Source: Pseudomonas sp. GR 6-02 (GTDB taxonomy: Bacteria; Pseudomonadota; Gammaproteobacteria; Pseudomonadales; Pseudomonadaceae). Taken from it: a stretch of DNA of 64,000 nt. Both the position numbers and the translations under genes were made by a program. Location of the stretch: contig NZ_CP011567.1 of NCBI RefSeq assembly GCF_001655615.1, forward strand, positions 4,907,001-4,971,000. Reading direction: 5' to 3'. Positions 18,819-28,000 of this stretch are shown one piece after another (position 1 is the stretch's first letter; each line of letters begins with the position of its first letter). A model generated the notes under the pieces. That model ran no database searches, was not told the origin of the DNA, and saw only the letters and a list, made by a program, of their open reading frames with translations.

Positions 18819-19567
18819 GATGCGCTCTGCTGATTCAAGGCCTCGCGAATGCGCCGCACGGCGGCCACCGAACTGGCGTTGTCGCCGTGTACGCACAAGG
18901 TATTGGCCTGCAGGTGCAAGGCGCTGCCATCGCTGGCCGTGAGGTTGTCACCGCGGGCAATGATCAGCGCCTGTTCGATGATTTTCTCGGGATCGTGATG
19001 CACGGCTCCCGGCAGTTGCCGCGAGACCAGCATTCCGGCGCTGTCGTAAGCGCGATCGGCGAAGGCTTCAAACCACAGGGTCACGCCGTATTCGTCGCCC
19101 AACTGCTGGGCGGCACTGTTGTCGCGAGTGGCCATCAGCATCAGCGGCAGCGTCCGGTCATAGGCCGCCACGGCCTGGATCACCGCGCGCAATTGCGCCG
19201 GGTTGGCCATCATGTCGTTGTACATCGCGCCGTGGGGTTTGACGTAACTCACCCGCCCGCCCTGAGCCCGGCAAATGCCGTCGAGGGCACCGATCTGGTA
19301 GTGCAACAGGTCCTGCAGTTCCTGGGCGGTATACGCCATGGAGCGGCGACCGAAACCGACCAGATCCTGATAGGCCGGATGCGCGCCGATCTGCACGCCG
19401 TTGCTCAGGGCCAGGCTGACGGTCTTGCGCATGATGCTCGGGTCGCCGGCATGGAAACCGCAGGCGATGTTAGCGCAGTCGATGAAGGGCATGACCTCGG
19501 CGTCCAGACCCATGGTCCAGTTGCCGAAACTCTCGCCGATGTCGCAGTTCAATAGCAGGCGGTTCAC
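18815..19567 (-). CDS. pxpA: 5-oxoprolinase subunit PxpA
   Basis: About 250 residues of the LamB/YcsF family: [13 protein letters not shown] near the start, [26 protein letters not shown] and [11 protein letters not shown]. These His/Asp residues line the putative metal-binding pocket of the TIM-barrel-like fold. Known: PxpA catalyses 5-oxoproline ring opening together with PxpBC. The GTG at 19567 has AGGAG eight bases upstream. Another in-frame GTG at 19576 touches that site and is less likely. First gene of the coupled pxpABC operon, preceded by the MFS transporter. Confidence 0.9.
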   Translation of the reverse strand: MNRLLLNCDIGESFGNWTMGLDAEVMPFIDCANIACGFHAGDPSIMRKTVSLALSNGVQIGAHPAYQDLVGFGRRSMAYTAQELQDLLHYQIGALDGICRAQGGRVSYVKPHGAMYNDMMANPAQLRAVIQAVAAYDRTLPLMLMATRDNSAAQQLGDEYGVTLWFEAFADRAYDSAGMLVSRQLPGAVHHDPEKIIEQALIIARGDNLTASDGSALHLQANTLCVHGDNASSVAAVRRIREALNQQSAS

Positions 19568-19645
19568 GGTGAACACTCCTGTAGGCTTTTGTCTTTTTAG
19601 CTGAAGGGCATCTGCCCCTCAGATTATCAGTTACCGGACATTCGG

Positions 19646-20932
19646 TTATTCGGCGTCGAGTTGTTTACCACAGGTTTCCGGCAAGCTGAGCGCCGCCAGG
19701 ATCACCACCCCGTAGGACACCGCAGCGAAAGCCCCGATTCCCACGCTCAATGGCACCTTCTGACTGAGCAAGCCGATCAGCAGCGGAAACAACGCCGCCA
19801 GTGCCCGACCGATGTTGTAGCAAAAACCCTGGCCCGAGCCGCGAATCCGCGTTGGAAACAACTCGGTCAGAAACGACCCCATGCCACTGAAAATCCCCGA
19901 AGCGAAGAAGCCCAAGGGGAAGCCCAGCCAGAGCATCACGCCGTTGCTGACCGGCAATTGGGTGTACAGCAAAACAATGGTGAACGAGCCGACGGCAAAC
20001 AGAATGAAGTTCTTTTTACGACCAAGGATGTCAGTCAGATACGCGCTGATTACATAACCGACGTAAGACCCGATGATCACCATCGCCAGATAACCGCCCG
20101 TGCCGAGGACGCTCAAGCCCCGCTCGTTCTTCAGAAACGTCGGCAGCCAGGAGGTGATCGCGTAGTAACCGCCGAGTGCGCCGGTGGTCAGTATCGACGC
20201 GCGAATCGTGGTGAAGAGGATGCCGGGGGCGAAAATCTCGTAGAACTTCGCCGGGTTGCTTGGCTCTTGCCTGGCTTTGGCTTCGCGGTAGATTTCCGGG
20301 TCCTTGACCAGGCGACGGACGAAGATCACGAAAATCGCCGGCACGATGCCGAGGATGAACAGCGCACGCCAGGCGTCTTCCGGCGGCAACACCGAGAACA
20401 GCAGCGCATACAGAATGGCTGTCAGCCCCCAACCCAATGCCCAACCCGATTGCACCATACCGACGGCTTTGCCACGGTCCTTGGCGCGGATCACTTCGCC
20501 CATCAGCACCGCGCCGGCGGTCCATTCACCACCGAAACCGAAGCCCATCAACGTGCGGCTGATCAACAGTTGCTCGTAGTTCTGGGCGAAGCCGCAGAGG
20601 AAAGTGAAGAACGCAAACCACAGCACTGTCAGTTGCAAGGTACGCACCCGACCGATGCGGTCGGAGAGAATCCCCGCCACCCAACCACCGATGGCCGAGG
20701 CGATCAGCGTGCTGGTGTGGATCAGCCCGGCCTGGCCGGTGGTGATGCCCCACATGGCAATCAGGGTCGGTACCACGAAGCTGAGCATCTGGGTGTCCAT
20801 GCCATCCAGGCCATAGCCGATCTTGCAGCTCCAGAACGTGCGACGCTCCTGTTTGTTGATGTTGCGGTACCAGTCGAAAGGTCCCGGGCGAGCCGTGGTT
20901 TTGGGGATGTCGAGGGTGTCGGGCGCACTCAT
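19646..20932 (-). CDS. MFS transporter (sugar/acid symporter-like)
   Basis: 428 residues, 12 predicted transmembrane helices. MFS signatures include GILSDRIGRVRTLQ after helix 2 and FPTRIRGSGQGFCYNIGR in the second half, as in the metabolite:H+ symporter group (aromatic or carboxylic acid type). The start at 20932 has GGAG eight bases upstream. It lies 79 bases upstream of pxpA on the same strand and may import pyroglutamate or a related acid for the 5-oxoprolinase. That substrate is inference. Confidence 0.85.
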   Translation of the reverse strand: MSAPDTLDIPKTTARPGPFDWYRNINKQERRTFWSCKIGYGLDGMDTQMLSFVVPTLIAMWGITTGQAGLIHTSTLIASAIGGWVAGILSDRIGRVRTLQLTVLWFAFFTFLCGFAQNYEQLLISRTLMGFGFGGEWTAGAVLMGEVIRAKDRGKAVGMVQSGWALGWGLTAILYALLFSVLPPEDAWRALFILGIVPAIFVIFVRRLVKDPEIYREAKARQEPSNPAKFYEIFAPGILFTTIRASILTTGALGGYYAITSWLPTFLKNERGLSVLGTGGYLAMVIIGSYVGYVISAYLTDILGRKKNFILFAVGSFTIVLLYTQLPVSNGVMLWLGFPLGFFASGIFSGMGSFLTELFPTRIRGSGQGFCYNIGRALAALFPLLIGLLSQKVPLSVGIGAFAAVSYGVVILAALSLPETCGKQLDAE

Positions 20933-21092
20933 GGCAAAATCTCCGTGCATATTTTATTGGTATTGTTCTGAGCCCCGACGACGCCTATCGTGGGAACCGG
21001 ATGGCCTGATTTTTGGGCGGTTGGCCCCGCTGCGTCCAACTAATAAAACCCCGCCCTAGACATAAGAAAAACTTTATTCACGAGCTGACCCC

Positions 21093-22010
21093 ATGAACCT
21101 GAAGTTTCTCGAGACGTTTGTCTGGGTCGCCCGACTCAAGAGTTTTCGCCTGACGGCGGACAAGCTCTTCACCACCCAAGCGTCGATTTCCAGCCGCATC
21201 GCCGTGCTCGAAAGCGAGCTCGGGGTGAAGCTGTTTCTGCGCGACTCCCGCGGTGTGAGCCTGACCCCCGAAGGCCTGAAAGTGCTCGAATATGCCGAGC
21301 AGATGATGGACACGATGCAGTCGCTCAAGCAGTCGATCGAAACGCGTTCGAGCAAGGCCGGGCGGGTGCGGATCGGCGTCATGGACACGGTGATCCACAC
21401 CTGGCTCAGCCCGTTGGTGGCACAGATGATGGATCACTATCCGCTGGTGGAAATCGAGCTGGTGGCCGATACCGCGCTCAACCTCTGCGATCAGCTGCAA
21501 AAAGGCTTTCTCGATCTGATCCTGCAAACCGACCTGCTGCGCCAGGAAAGCGTGCGCAGCCTGGAGCTGGCCAGTCATCCGATGGGCTGGATCGTGGCCA
21601 GCAATTCCATCTACAACCGTGAGTATTCAGGTGTCGCCGACCTGGCACGGGAGCGGATCATCACCTATTCGAAAAACTCCCGTCCGCACCAGGACATCTT
21701 GAGCCTGATGCAGGCCAACGGGGTCATGGCGCCACGGCTGAACTGCGTGAACTCGGTGTCGGCGATTACCCGGTTGCTGCGGGACGGCTTCGGTATAGGC
21801 GCATTGTCGCCCGTGCTGGTGGCCGAGGAATTGGCCCGGGGAGAGTTGACCTTGCTGGCCATCGATCAGCGACCAGCGAATTTGCCGGTGGTGGTGTCGT
21901 GGCGGGTGGGTGTGGAGTGGGTCGAAGAAATCGTGGCGCTGTGTCAGCAAGTCGTGGAGTGTTATGCGCAGAAAGTGGGCGAGCACTACATCGTCTTGAG
22001 CAAACCGTAG
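21093..22010 (+). CDS. LysR-family transcriptional regulator
   Basis: 305 residues. N-terminal winged helix-turn-helix (MNLKFLETFVWVARLKSFRL, TTQASISSRIAVLESELG) followed by the periplasmic-binding-like effector domain. It is divergent from the MFS-pxpABC unit with 160 bases between starts, the classical arrangement for a LysR regulator controlling its neighbour. AATAAA and TTTATT in the gap form an inverted pair that could belong to the operator. The predicted ligand (oxoproline or the transported acid) is inference. Confidence 0.88.
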   Translation: MNLKFLETFVWVARLKSFRLTADKLFTTQASISSRIAVLESELGVKLFLRDSRGVSLTPEGLKVLEYAEQMMDTMQSLKQSIETRSSKAGRVRIGVMDTVIHTWLSPLVAQMMDHYPLVEIELVADTALNLCDQLQKGFLDLILQTDLLRQESVRSLELASHPMGWIVASNSIYNREYSGVADLARERIITYSKNSRPHQDILSLMQANGVMAPRLNCVNSVSAITRLLRDGFGIGALSPVLVAEELARGELTLLAIDQRPANLPVVVSWRVGVEWVEEIVALCQQVVECYAQKVGEHYIVLSKP

Positions 22011-22041
22011 GCCAGAGCCTGAAAGGCATTTTCCGAAGTGT

Positions 22042-22064
22042 AAATATGAACCACTATCATTTGC
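22042..22064 (+). promoter_or_regulatory. Fur-box-like site upstream of the siderophore unit
   Basis: Read on the minus strand, GCAAATGATAGTGGTTCATA is followed by TTT. The left half matches the Pseudomonas Fur pattern GCAAATGATA exactly and the right half (TTCATATTT) only partly. It lies 68-90 bases before the NIS synthetase start, in an AT-rich stretch. Inference: iron-responsive repression by Fur. Confidence 0.45.
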
Positions 22065-22131
22065 ATTAATTTTTCAAAACGGTATTCTTTGCGCGCTTTC
22101 AGAATCAATTGTCCAGAAGGAGTCGGACCTG

Positions 22132-24054
22132 ATGCGCGATTACACGCAACAACAGCAGCAATTGCTCGCTCACTGGAGCGAAGCTCTCGGTACTCAGGCT
22201 TTCCAGTCCCACCGCATCACGCTCGATCATTTGAGCAATGCCCTGGAGCCCGCCGCCCAGCGCTGTTTCCAACGCCTGATCCAGGCGCTGTTCCGTGAAG
22301 AGCTGATTGATCCCGACACCTGCGAATACGACGACACCAGCCGCTGCTGGCTGCCGCTTGGCGATGGCGCGCACCTTTGCTTCGAGCATTTGTCCAGCAG
22401 CAGAATGAACAGCTGGGACGTACGCGGCAGCATCGTCCTGCACACCCCCGACAAACTGCCGCACAAAATCCAGTTGCCCAGCGAACTGCTCGCTCACCTC
22501 AGCACTCAGCTCAATCCGCCAGCCTCCCCGCAGGTACTGGAACGTCTGGCCCGGGAGCTGGATGACAGCTTCAGCAACGACACCCTGTGCCTGGCGTTTC
22601 ACCACGGATGGACCGAGCGCCTGAGAGAGCAGATCGACACCGGATACGATGACAATCTGCTCGCCTGGCTCAAAGCCAGCCCCTGCCACCAGAACCCTAC
22701 ATCGCTGCTCGAACAGTGGGGGACTCTCGGCCATCCGTGGCACCCGAACTACAAGACCAAACTGGGCTTGAGCGCCGCTCAGGTCATCGCTTTCTCGCCA
22801 GAATTCGAAGCGAGTTTTCCGATCGTGCTGTGCGCCCTGCACCGCCAGTACGCACATGTTGAAGCGCTGGCTGGCACCACGGACTACTGGGTTTGGTGGC
22901 AAGGTCACTTCCCACAGGCCGCCGAGCAATTGCAACGCCATTTGCAGCAGCTGGGCCTGGACGCAAAGGACTACCTCCCGCTGCCGTCGCACCCATGGCA
23001 AGCCCATGAAGAGCTGCCACATTCATTCGCCAACGAGATCGCCGACAACCTGCTGATCGTCACTGACATCGTGGCGTTTACCGGCCACCCGACCATGTCC
23101 TTCCGCACGGTCCTGCCGCAGGCCAGTCGCACGGCACCGATGGTCAAACTGCCGGTGGCTTTGCGCCTGACCAGCGTGCAGCGCACCGTGTCGCCGCGCT
23201 CGGCCCGGATGGGTCCGCGCATCAGCCAACTGGTATTGGATATCCTCGATCAGGAACCGCAGATTCAGCGCCTGCTGAACATCGTTCCAGAGCGCATCGG
23301 CGTGCATTACGCACCACTGCCGGCCGATGACGAACGCTCCCGGCATGCTGGCGTGCTGTATCGCGACAACCCGCTGACCCTGCTGCAAGCAGGCGAGTTG
23401 GCGGTGCCGGTCGGCAGCCTGTTCGCCGTCAACGAATTCGAACAACCGTTGCTGCGTGATTGGGTCAGACTGGCTCAAGGCCGGGACGACAGCGAGGCCA
23501 TGCTGACGTTCTTCGATGATTACCTGTCGATTGCCGTACCAAGTCTGCTGGGCATCTATCTGATGTACGGCGTGGCGTTCGAAGCGCACCAGCAAAACAG
23601 TTTCATGGTGATGGGCGCTGACGGGCAGCTGAATCGGCTGCTGTTGCGTGATTTCGGCGACGTTCGTATCGATCGCAAAACCCTGCACGCCAAGGGTCTG
23701 GATATCCAGCTGCACGATCCGAAAATGACCCTGTATGACGACGCAGGGTTTGTCCGCGACAAACTCCTGCACACCACCTTCATGTGCCACCTCGGTGAGC
23801 TGACGTTGCTTTGTGCCCGCCACTGGAATGTGCCGGAAAATATCCTGTGGGAGCGATTGGCAGCGCGCGTTGCACAGTGCTTCGAGAGCTTGCGCGAGCG
23901 CGTTGAACCGGCACGCTGGGAAAGCGAACGCCAGGCCTTGCTGGAACAGGATTGGCCCGCCAAATCGTTCATGCGCATGCGCTTGCTCGACAGTCATGCC
24001 GACATCGTCGGACGCCTGAGTAACCCGCTGCGACCCAACACCCATGCTCGCTGA
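22132..24054 (+). CDS. IucA/IucC-family (NIS) siderophore synthetase
   Basis: 640 residues, cytoplasmic. Family motifs are intact: GHPWHPNYKTKLG (200-212), PSHPWQ (285-290), HPTMSFRT (319-326), KLPVALRLTSVQRT (339-352), EAHQQN (484-489) and RDFGDVRI (506-513). Known: NIS synthetases adenylate a carboxylic acid such as citrate and form an amide or ester with a polyamine, amino acid or alcohol. It is the only biosynthetic gene here, followed by an overlapping MFS exporter and a TonB receptor. This resembles rhizoferrin/legiobactin-type units with a single synthetase. The product is not determinable from sequence. AGAAGGAG precedes the ATG. Confidence 0.92.
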   Translation: MRDYTQQQQQLLAHWSEALGTQAFQSHRITLDHLSNALEPAAQRCFQRLIQALFREELIDPDTCEYDDTSRCWLPLGDGAHLCFEHLSSSRMNSWDVRGSIVLHTPDKLPHKIQLPSELLAHLSTQLNPPASPQVLERLARELDDSFSNDTLCLAFHHGWTERLREQIDTGYDDNLLAWLKASPCHQNPTSLLEQWGTLGHPWHPNYKTKLGLSAAQVIAFSPEFEASFPIVLCALHRQYAHVEALAGTTDYWVWWQGHFPQAAEQLQRHLQQLGLDAKDYLPLPSHPWQAHEELPHSFANEIADNLLIVTDIVAFTGHPTMSFRTVLPQASRTAPMVKLPVALRLTSVQRTVSPRSARMGPRISQLVLDILDQEPQIQRLLNIVPERIGVHYAPLPADDERSRHAGVLYRDNPLTLLQAGELAVPVGSLFAVNEFEQPLLRDWVRLAQGRDDSEAMLTFFDDYLSIAVPSLLGIYLMYGVAFEAHQQNSFMVMGADGQLNRLLLRDFGDVRIDRKTLHAKGLDIQLHDPKMTLYDDAGFVRDKLLHTTFMCHLGELTLLCARHWNVPENILWERLAARVAQCFESLRERVEPARWESERQALLEQDWPAKSFMRMRLLDSHADIVGRLSNPLRPNTHAR

Positions 24055-25255
24055 CGGTCGCGCCCTGCGACTGCTGATCGTCATCCAGTTTGTCTCCATG
24101 GGCGCCATGGAGATGAGCGGCCCGTTCTGGCCCTTGCAGATCCAGCATCTGCTCGGGCCCGAAGGCGCCGGCTACACCGCGCTGTTATCGGCGATGGTCT
24201 ATGCCGGCCCGATGCTGGCGGCCATGTTGCTGACCCCCCTGTGGGGTCGGCTGGGGGATCGCACCGGGCACAAACCGATGATTGTTCGGGCGTTGCTGGC
24301 CCTCGCGCTGTGCCAAGGCTTGGCGGCCATCACTCTCGACCCGTGGCTGCTGGTGGGTATTCGCGTGATGCAAGGCGCGTTGGCCGGTTTTCTCGCGGCC
24401 GCGCAAGCCTATGCCTTGGCCTGCTGCGACGGTGCCAGACGGGGTCACACCCTGGCCCGCCTGCAATCGGCAACCGCCGTCGGCTCGTTGATCGGCCCGG
24501 TGCTGGGTGGCTGGCTGATGGACGTCTCGGGGTTTGCCTTGCTGTGTTATGGCGCGACGGTGATTTGCCTGCTGTGCGCACTGGGGAGTTTTTTCCTGCC
24601 GGCCGACAAGGCGCGAACCGCGAAGAAAAAACCTGTTGAGCCGGTGGCCCTGCCCAAAGGCTGGCTCAGTGGAATCCTGTTGGTGATCGTGTTGATTCAG
24701 GCGGCGAAGATGATGCCGCAATCGTTCTACGCCCTATATGTCGCGAACATTCTGCATGCCCCAAGCTGGCTGATCGGTGCCACCTACGCGGCGAGCGCCG
24801 CGACCCTGGCCATTTCCGCCCCGCTGTGGGGACGCCTGTTCGACCGCTGGCAGCCGGCCTACACCTTGCGCGTCATCGAAGGCGTGGCCTGGTTATGTGC
24901 CCTGACGCTGGCGGCCACGGCATTGGCCAATGAATGGCTGGGCTTTCTCGTCAGCCGACTCGTCTGGGGCATCTGGCAAGGCGCCCTGCTGCCCGTCGCC
25001 TATGCCCTGATCGCCAACACCGTTTCCATCACCCAGCAGGGCTTCGCGCTCGGCCTCGGTAACAGTGCGGCAAAGGCTGGTGCTCTGCTCGGTGTCGTCC
25101 TTGGCGGTATCGGCATGGGCCTGGTGGGCCTGGCCCACAGTTTCTGGCTGGTGGCACTGACCTACGCCATAGCCGCCATCGGCATCCGCTGGGTGCGGTC
25201 GTTCAACGCCACGCCTGACCGCTCGACCTTATCGCCCCACACTTATCACAACTAA
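24044..25255 (+). CDS. MFS transporter, probable siderophore exporter
   Basis: 403 residues with 12 hydrophobic helices and the MFS loop motif GRLGDRTGHKP after helix 2. The start overlaps the synthetase stop by 11 bases (24044-24054), so the two are translationally coupled, and the receptor gene follows after 13 bases. Inner-membrane export of the newly made siderophore is the likely role, as for the MFS genes of rhizoferrin-type clusters. Uptake of the ferri-siderophore is an alternative. Confidence 0.87.
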   Translation: MLADGRALRLLIVIQFVSMGAMEMSGPFWPLQIQHLLGPEGAGYTALLSAMVYAGPMLAAMLLTPLWGRLGDRTGHKPMIVRALLALALCQGLAAITLDPWLLVGIRVMQGALAGFLAAAQAYALACCDGARRGHTLARLQSATAVGSLIGPVLGGWLMDVSGFALLCYGATVICLLCALGSFFLPADKARTAKKKPVEPVALPKGWLSGILLVIVLIQAAKMMPQSFYALYVANILHAPSWLIGATYAASAATLAISAPLWGRLFDRWQPAYTLRVIEGVAWLCALTLAATALANEWLGFLVSRLVWGIWQGALLPVAYALIANTVSITQQGFALGLGNSAAKAGALLGVVLGGIGMGLVGLAHSFWLVALTYAIAAIGIRWVRSFNATPDRSTLSPHTYHN

Positions 25256-25268
25256 AAAAGACCACGTC

Positions 25269-27380
25269 ATGACCCGAACCAAACTCTCCCTGCTGATCCC
25301 GCTACTTGGCACCTTCAGCGCCCAGGCCTGGGCCGAGGACACCGAACAGCAGCCCGGCACCTTGAACATGCAAGCCACCGTCGTCTCCGCGACTCGCAGC
25401 GAGGCGAGCATTGCTTCGATTCCGGGCTCGGTCCAGATAATCGACGAACAGCAGGTCCGTGAGCAGAGCGGCGCGGGTCGCCGGGTCTCAGACATCCTCG
25501 GGCAACTGGTCCCGGGTATTGCGCCATCCAGCGGCGGGATGAGCAACTTCGGCCAGACCCTGCGCGGGCGCAACATGCTGGTGTTGATCGACGGCGTATC
25601 GCAGAACGCCACGCGCGACAACTTCCGCCAGCTCAACAGCATCGCCCCGGCCAGCATCGAACGCATCGAAGTGATCTCCGGCGCCAGCAGCATCTACGGT
25701 GCCGGTGCTTCAGGCGGCATCATCAACATCATCACCAAGCGCAATCAGGGCCAGGACATTGCCTACAGCAGCAAACTGGGCCTGACCAGCGGTAACAACC
25801 TCAACAGAAAAGGCTTCGCCTACGAAGCTTTCCAGAGTGCCACCGGGCGCAAGGACGCGTTGGACTGGTATGTGTCCGCCGACCTGACCCAGCGCAACGA
25901 CCAGTTCGACGGCAACGGCAACCGCATCCCCCAGGACACCTCCCAGGGCAGCAACATGGACACCGAAACCTATGACCTGCAAGGTCGTTTCGGTTACGAA
26001 CTGGATGCCGACAAGAAAATCAGCCTGTCGCTGCAGGACTACAAGGACCAGCAGGACACCGGCTACACCAAAGACCCGAAAAACTCGCAGCAAGCGGTGG
26101 CCGTCAAAGGGCTGAAACTCGACGACCAACCCTATACCCATAACCAGGCGGTCAATCTCAACTACACCGACAAGGACTTCTACGGTCAGGGCCTGCAACT
26201 GGAAAGCTACTGGCGCCGCGCCGATGCACTGTTCTTTCCAGACCTGTCGCGAGGCAGAGCCGGGATCTCCAACAACAACAGTGTGCAGGACGTCTACGGC
26301 CTGCGCGCGGCCATCGACACGCCGCTGCCGGCGATCGGAAGCGCCACGGGCAATCTGGTCTGGGGCGCCGACTATGACAATGAGCGCTCCCGTCAACGAG
26401 GTGATCAATACACGCTCAATGGCCTGAACTACACCAAGACCGGCACCACCTACGAGCTGGGCCCGGACATCGAAACCACCACCAAATCGCTGTTCGGGCA
26501 GATGTCCTGGGACATCGGAGACTGGACCTTGCGTGGCGGAGTGCGCCGTGAATGGATCGAAAGCGACGTCTCCGACAGCATCGCCTACGGTCAGATCGTC
26601 CAGACCGGCATACGCGCAACGCTGCCCGGTGACACCCTCAAATACGACGCCACGCTGTACAACCTGGGGGCGGTCTACCACCTGAGTGAAAACCAGGACG
26701 TCTTCGCCAATTACAGCCAGGGGTTTTCGCTGCCGGATATCCAGCGCTTCATGCGTGACGTCAGCAGCACCTTCGACATCCAGAGTCTTAACGCCCAGGC
26801 CATCAAGGTCGACAGTTACGAGTTGGGCTGGCGTGGCAATTGGGACCAGTGGCAAGCCGACGTCACCGTGTACGAAAACACCTCGGACGTGACCCAGTTC
26901 TACGATGCCAATGATCGCGTATTGCGCCTGATCAACCAGAAAGAGCGAGTTCGCGGCATCGAAAACAGCCTGACCTACCGCGCGACCGATCACTGGTCGG
27001 TGGGTGGCACTTATGCCTGGGCCAAAGGCGAGACCGAGCAGAACGGCAAATGGATCGATCTGCCGGCCACACGCATCTCACCCGCCAAGACCACACTGTT
27101 CGTCGGCTACACCGAAGACGACTACAGCCTGCGCCTGCAAGGCATGCGTTTGGCCAATTACGATGCCGCCGCCAAGGACGACAATGGACGCGACATCGAA
27201 GGTTATACGCTGGTGGACCTGCTCGGCTCCGTGCAACTGCCGGTCGGTCGTCTTGAAGGCGGCGTGTACAACCTGACCAATCGCACGTACCAGAACCTGT
27301 TCACCCAAGCCAACGCCAGAGCGCCGTACGCCAATGCCGAAGGCCGCACGCTGAGCATGAGTTACTCGGTCGATTGGTAA
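25269..27380 (+). CDS. TonB-dependent siderophore receptor
   Basis: 703 residues. A signal peptide ends at SAQAWA (about residue 22). The plug domain follows, with TVVSATRSEAS as the TonB-box region and VLIDGVSQNATRD, GASSIYGAGASGGIINIITK as plug motifs. The 22-strand barrel ends in an aromatic residue (LSMSYSVDW). It imports a ferric siderophore across the outer membrane. It is the last gene of the synthetase-exporter-receptor unit, which suggests it recognises the cognate NIS siderophore. An inverted repeat after the stop probably ends the transcript. Confidence 0.92.
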   Translation: MTRTKLSLLIPLLGTFSAQAWAEDTEQQPGTLNMQATVVSATRSEASIASIPGSVQIIDEQQVREQSGAGRRVSDILGQLVPGIAPSSGGMSNFGQTLRGRNMLVLIDGVSQNATRDNFRQLNSIAPASIERIEVISGASSIYGAGASGGIINIITKRNQGQDIAYSSKLGLTSGNNLNRKGFAYEAFQSATGRKDALDWYVSADLTQRNDQFDGNGNRIPQDTSQGSNMDTETYDLQGRFGYELDADKKISLSLQDYKDQQDTGYTKDPKNSQQAVAVKGLKLDDQPYTHNQAVNLNYTDKDFYGQGLQLESYWRRADALFFPDLSRGRAGISNNNSVQDVYGLRAAIDTPLPAIGSATGNLVWGADYDNERSRQRGDQYTLNGLNYTKTGTTYELGPDIETTTKSLFGQMSWDIGDWTLRGGVRREWIESDVSDSIAYGQIVQTGIRATLPGDTLKYDATLYNLGAVYHLSENQDVFANYSQGFSLPDIQRFMRDVSSTFDIQSLNAQAIKVDSYELGWRGNWDQWQADVTVYENTSDVTQFYDANDRVLRLINQKERVRGIENSLTYRATDHWSVGGTYAWAKGETEQNGKWIDLPATRISPAKTTLFVGYTEDDYSLRLQGMRLANYDAAAKDDNGRDIEGYTLVDLLGSVQLPVGRLEGGVYNLTNRTYQNLFTQANARAPYANAEGRTLSMSYSVDW

Positions 27381-27385
27381 AAACA

Positions 27386-27439
27386 GGAGCCGGCTTGCCA
27401 GCGATGCGATCTCGCGGCAATCGCCGGCAAGTCGGCTCC
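27386..27439. terminator. REP-like inverted repeat / bidirectional terminator
   Basis: 20-base arms, GGAGCCGGCTTGCCAGCGAT and its reverse complement with two mismatches, separated by 14 bases. Located between the convergent receptor and DUF2937 genes. Confidence 0.65.
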
Positions 27440-27443
27440 AGTG

Positions 27444-27986
27444 TTACAACCCGCGCAAATCCCGCTCTTCGATCGGCCGGCTCTGGCGCAGGCGCTTGCC
27501 GCCCAGCACCACCCAGTCGATCAGTCGGAACAGGCATTCAATGCCGAACGACAGCAGCAACGCGCCGCTCATGCCCCAGATCATCGCTTCCGGCGTCAGC
27601 AGGATCTGGTAGCTGTAGCCGTTCCAGGTTTCCTTGCGAATATCCGGGTCGGCCGCCAGCACCACTTGCAGGAAGCGGATGTACCACGGGCCCTGCATGG
27701 CCTGGAATTGCTTGTCGAGGGCCAGTTGACGGGTGAGCAAGGCGCTCAGGCTGTCGGCATCGCTGCGAAAGATCGGGTCTTCGCTGGCACGGTAATGGGC
27801 CACCAACGCCTGCATATCGCCCTTGAAAAACTGATTGGCAGTGCCCTGAAAACCGCTCAAACCGCTCTGTGCCTCGATCAGATGCGCCTCGACCCGCTTG
27901 GCATAGTCACTGATGAACCCAGGCACCTGGACGCCGATCAACAGGCCTGCCGCAAACAACACCAGCCGTAGATAACTGAGCAACAT
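27444..27986 (-). CDS. DUF2937 family membrane protein
   Basis: 180 residues with an N-terminal membrane segment (LRLVLFAAGLLIGVQVPGF) and a C-terminal one (AMIWGMSGALLLSFGIECLF). The region between is helical and presumably periplasmic. It matches the DUF2937 family of unknown function. The ATG at 27986 is supported by AAGGA 11 bases upstream. The in-frame extension to 28028 overlaps the preceding gene and is polar. Likely co-transcribed with the amidotransferase gene 14 bases upstream. Confidence 0.75.
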   Translation of the reverse strand: MLLSYLRLVLFAAGLLIGVQVPGFISDYAKRVEAHLIEAQSGLSGFQGTANQFFKGDMQALVAHYRASEDPIFRSDADSLSALLTRQLALDKQFQAMQGPWYIRFLQVVLAADPDIRKETWNGYSYQILLTPEAMIWGMSGALLLSFGIECLFRLIDWVVLGGKRLRQSRPIEERDLRGL

Positions 27987-28000
27987 GGGGGGAGAGATCC

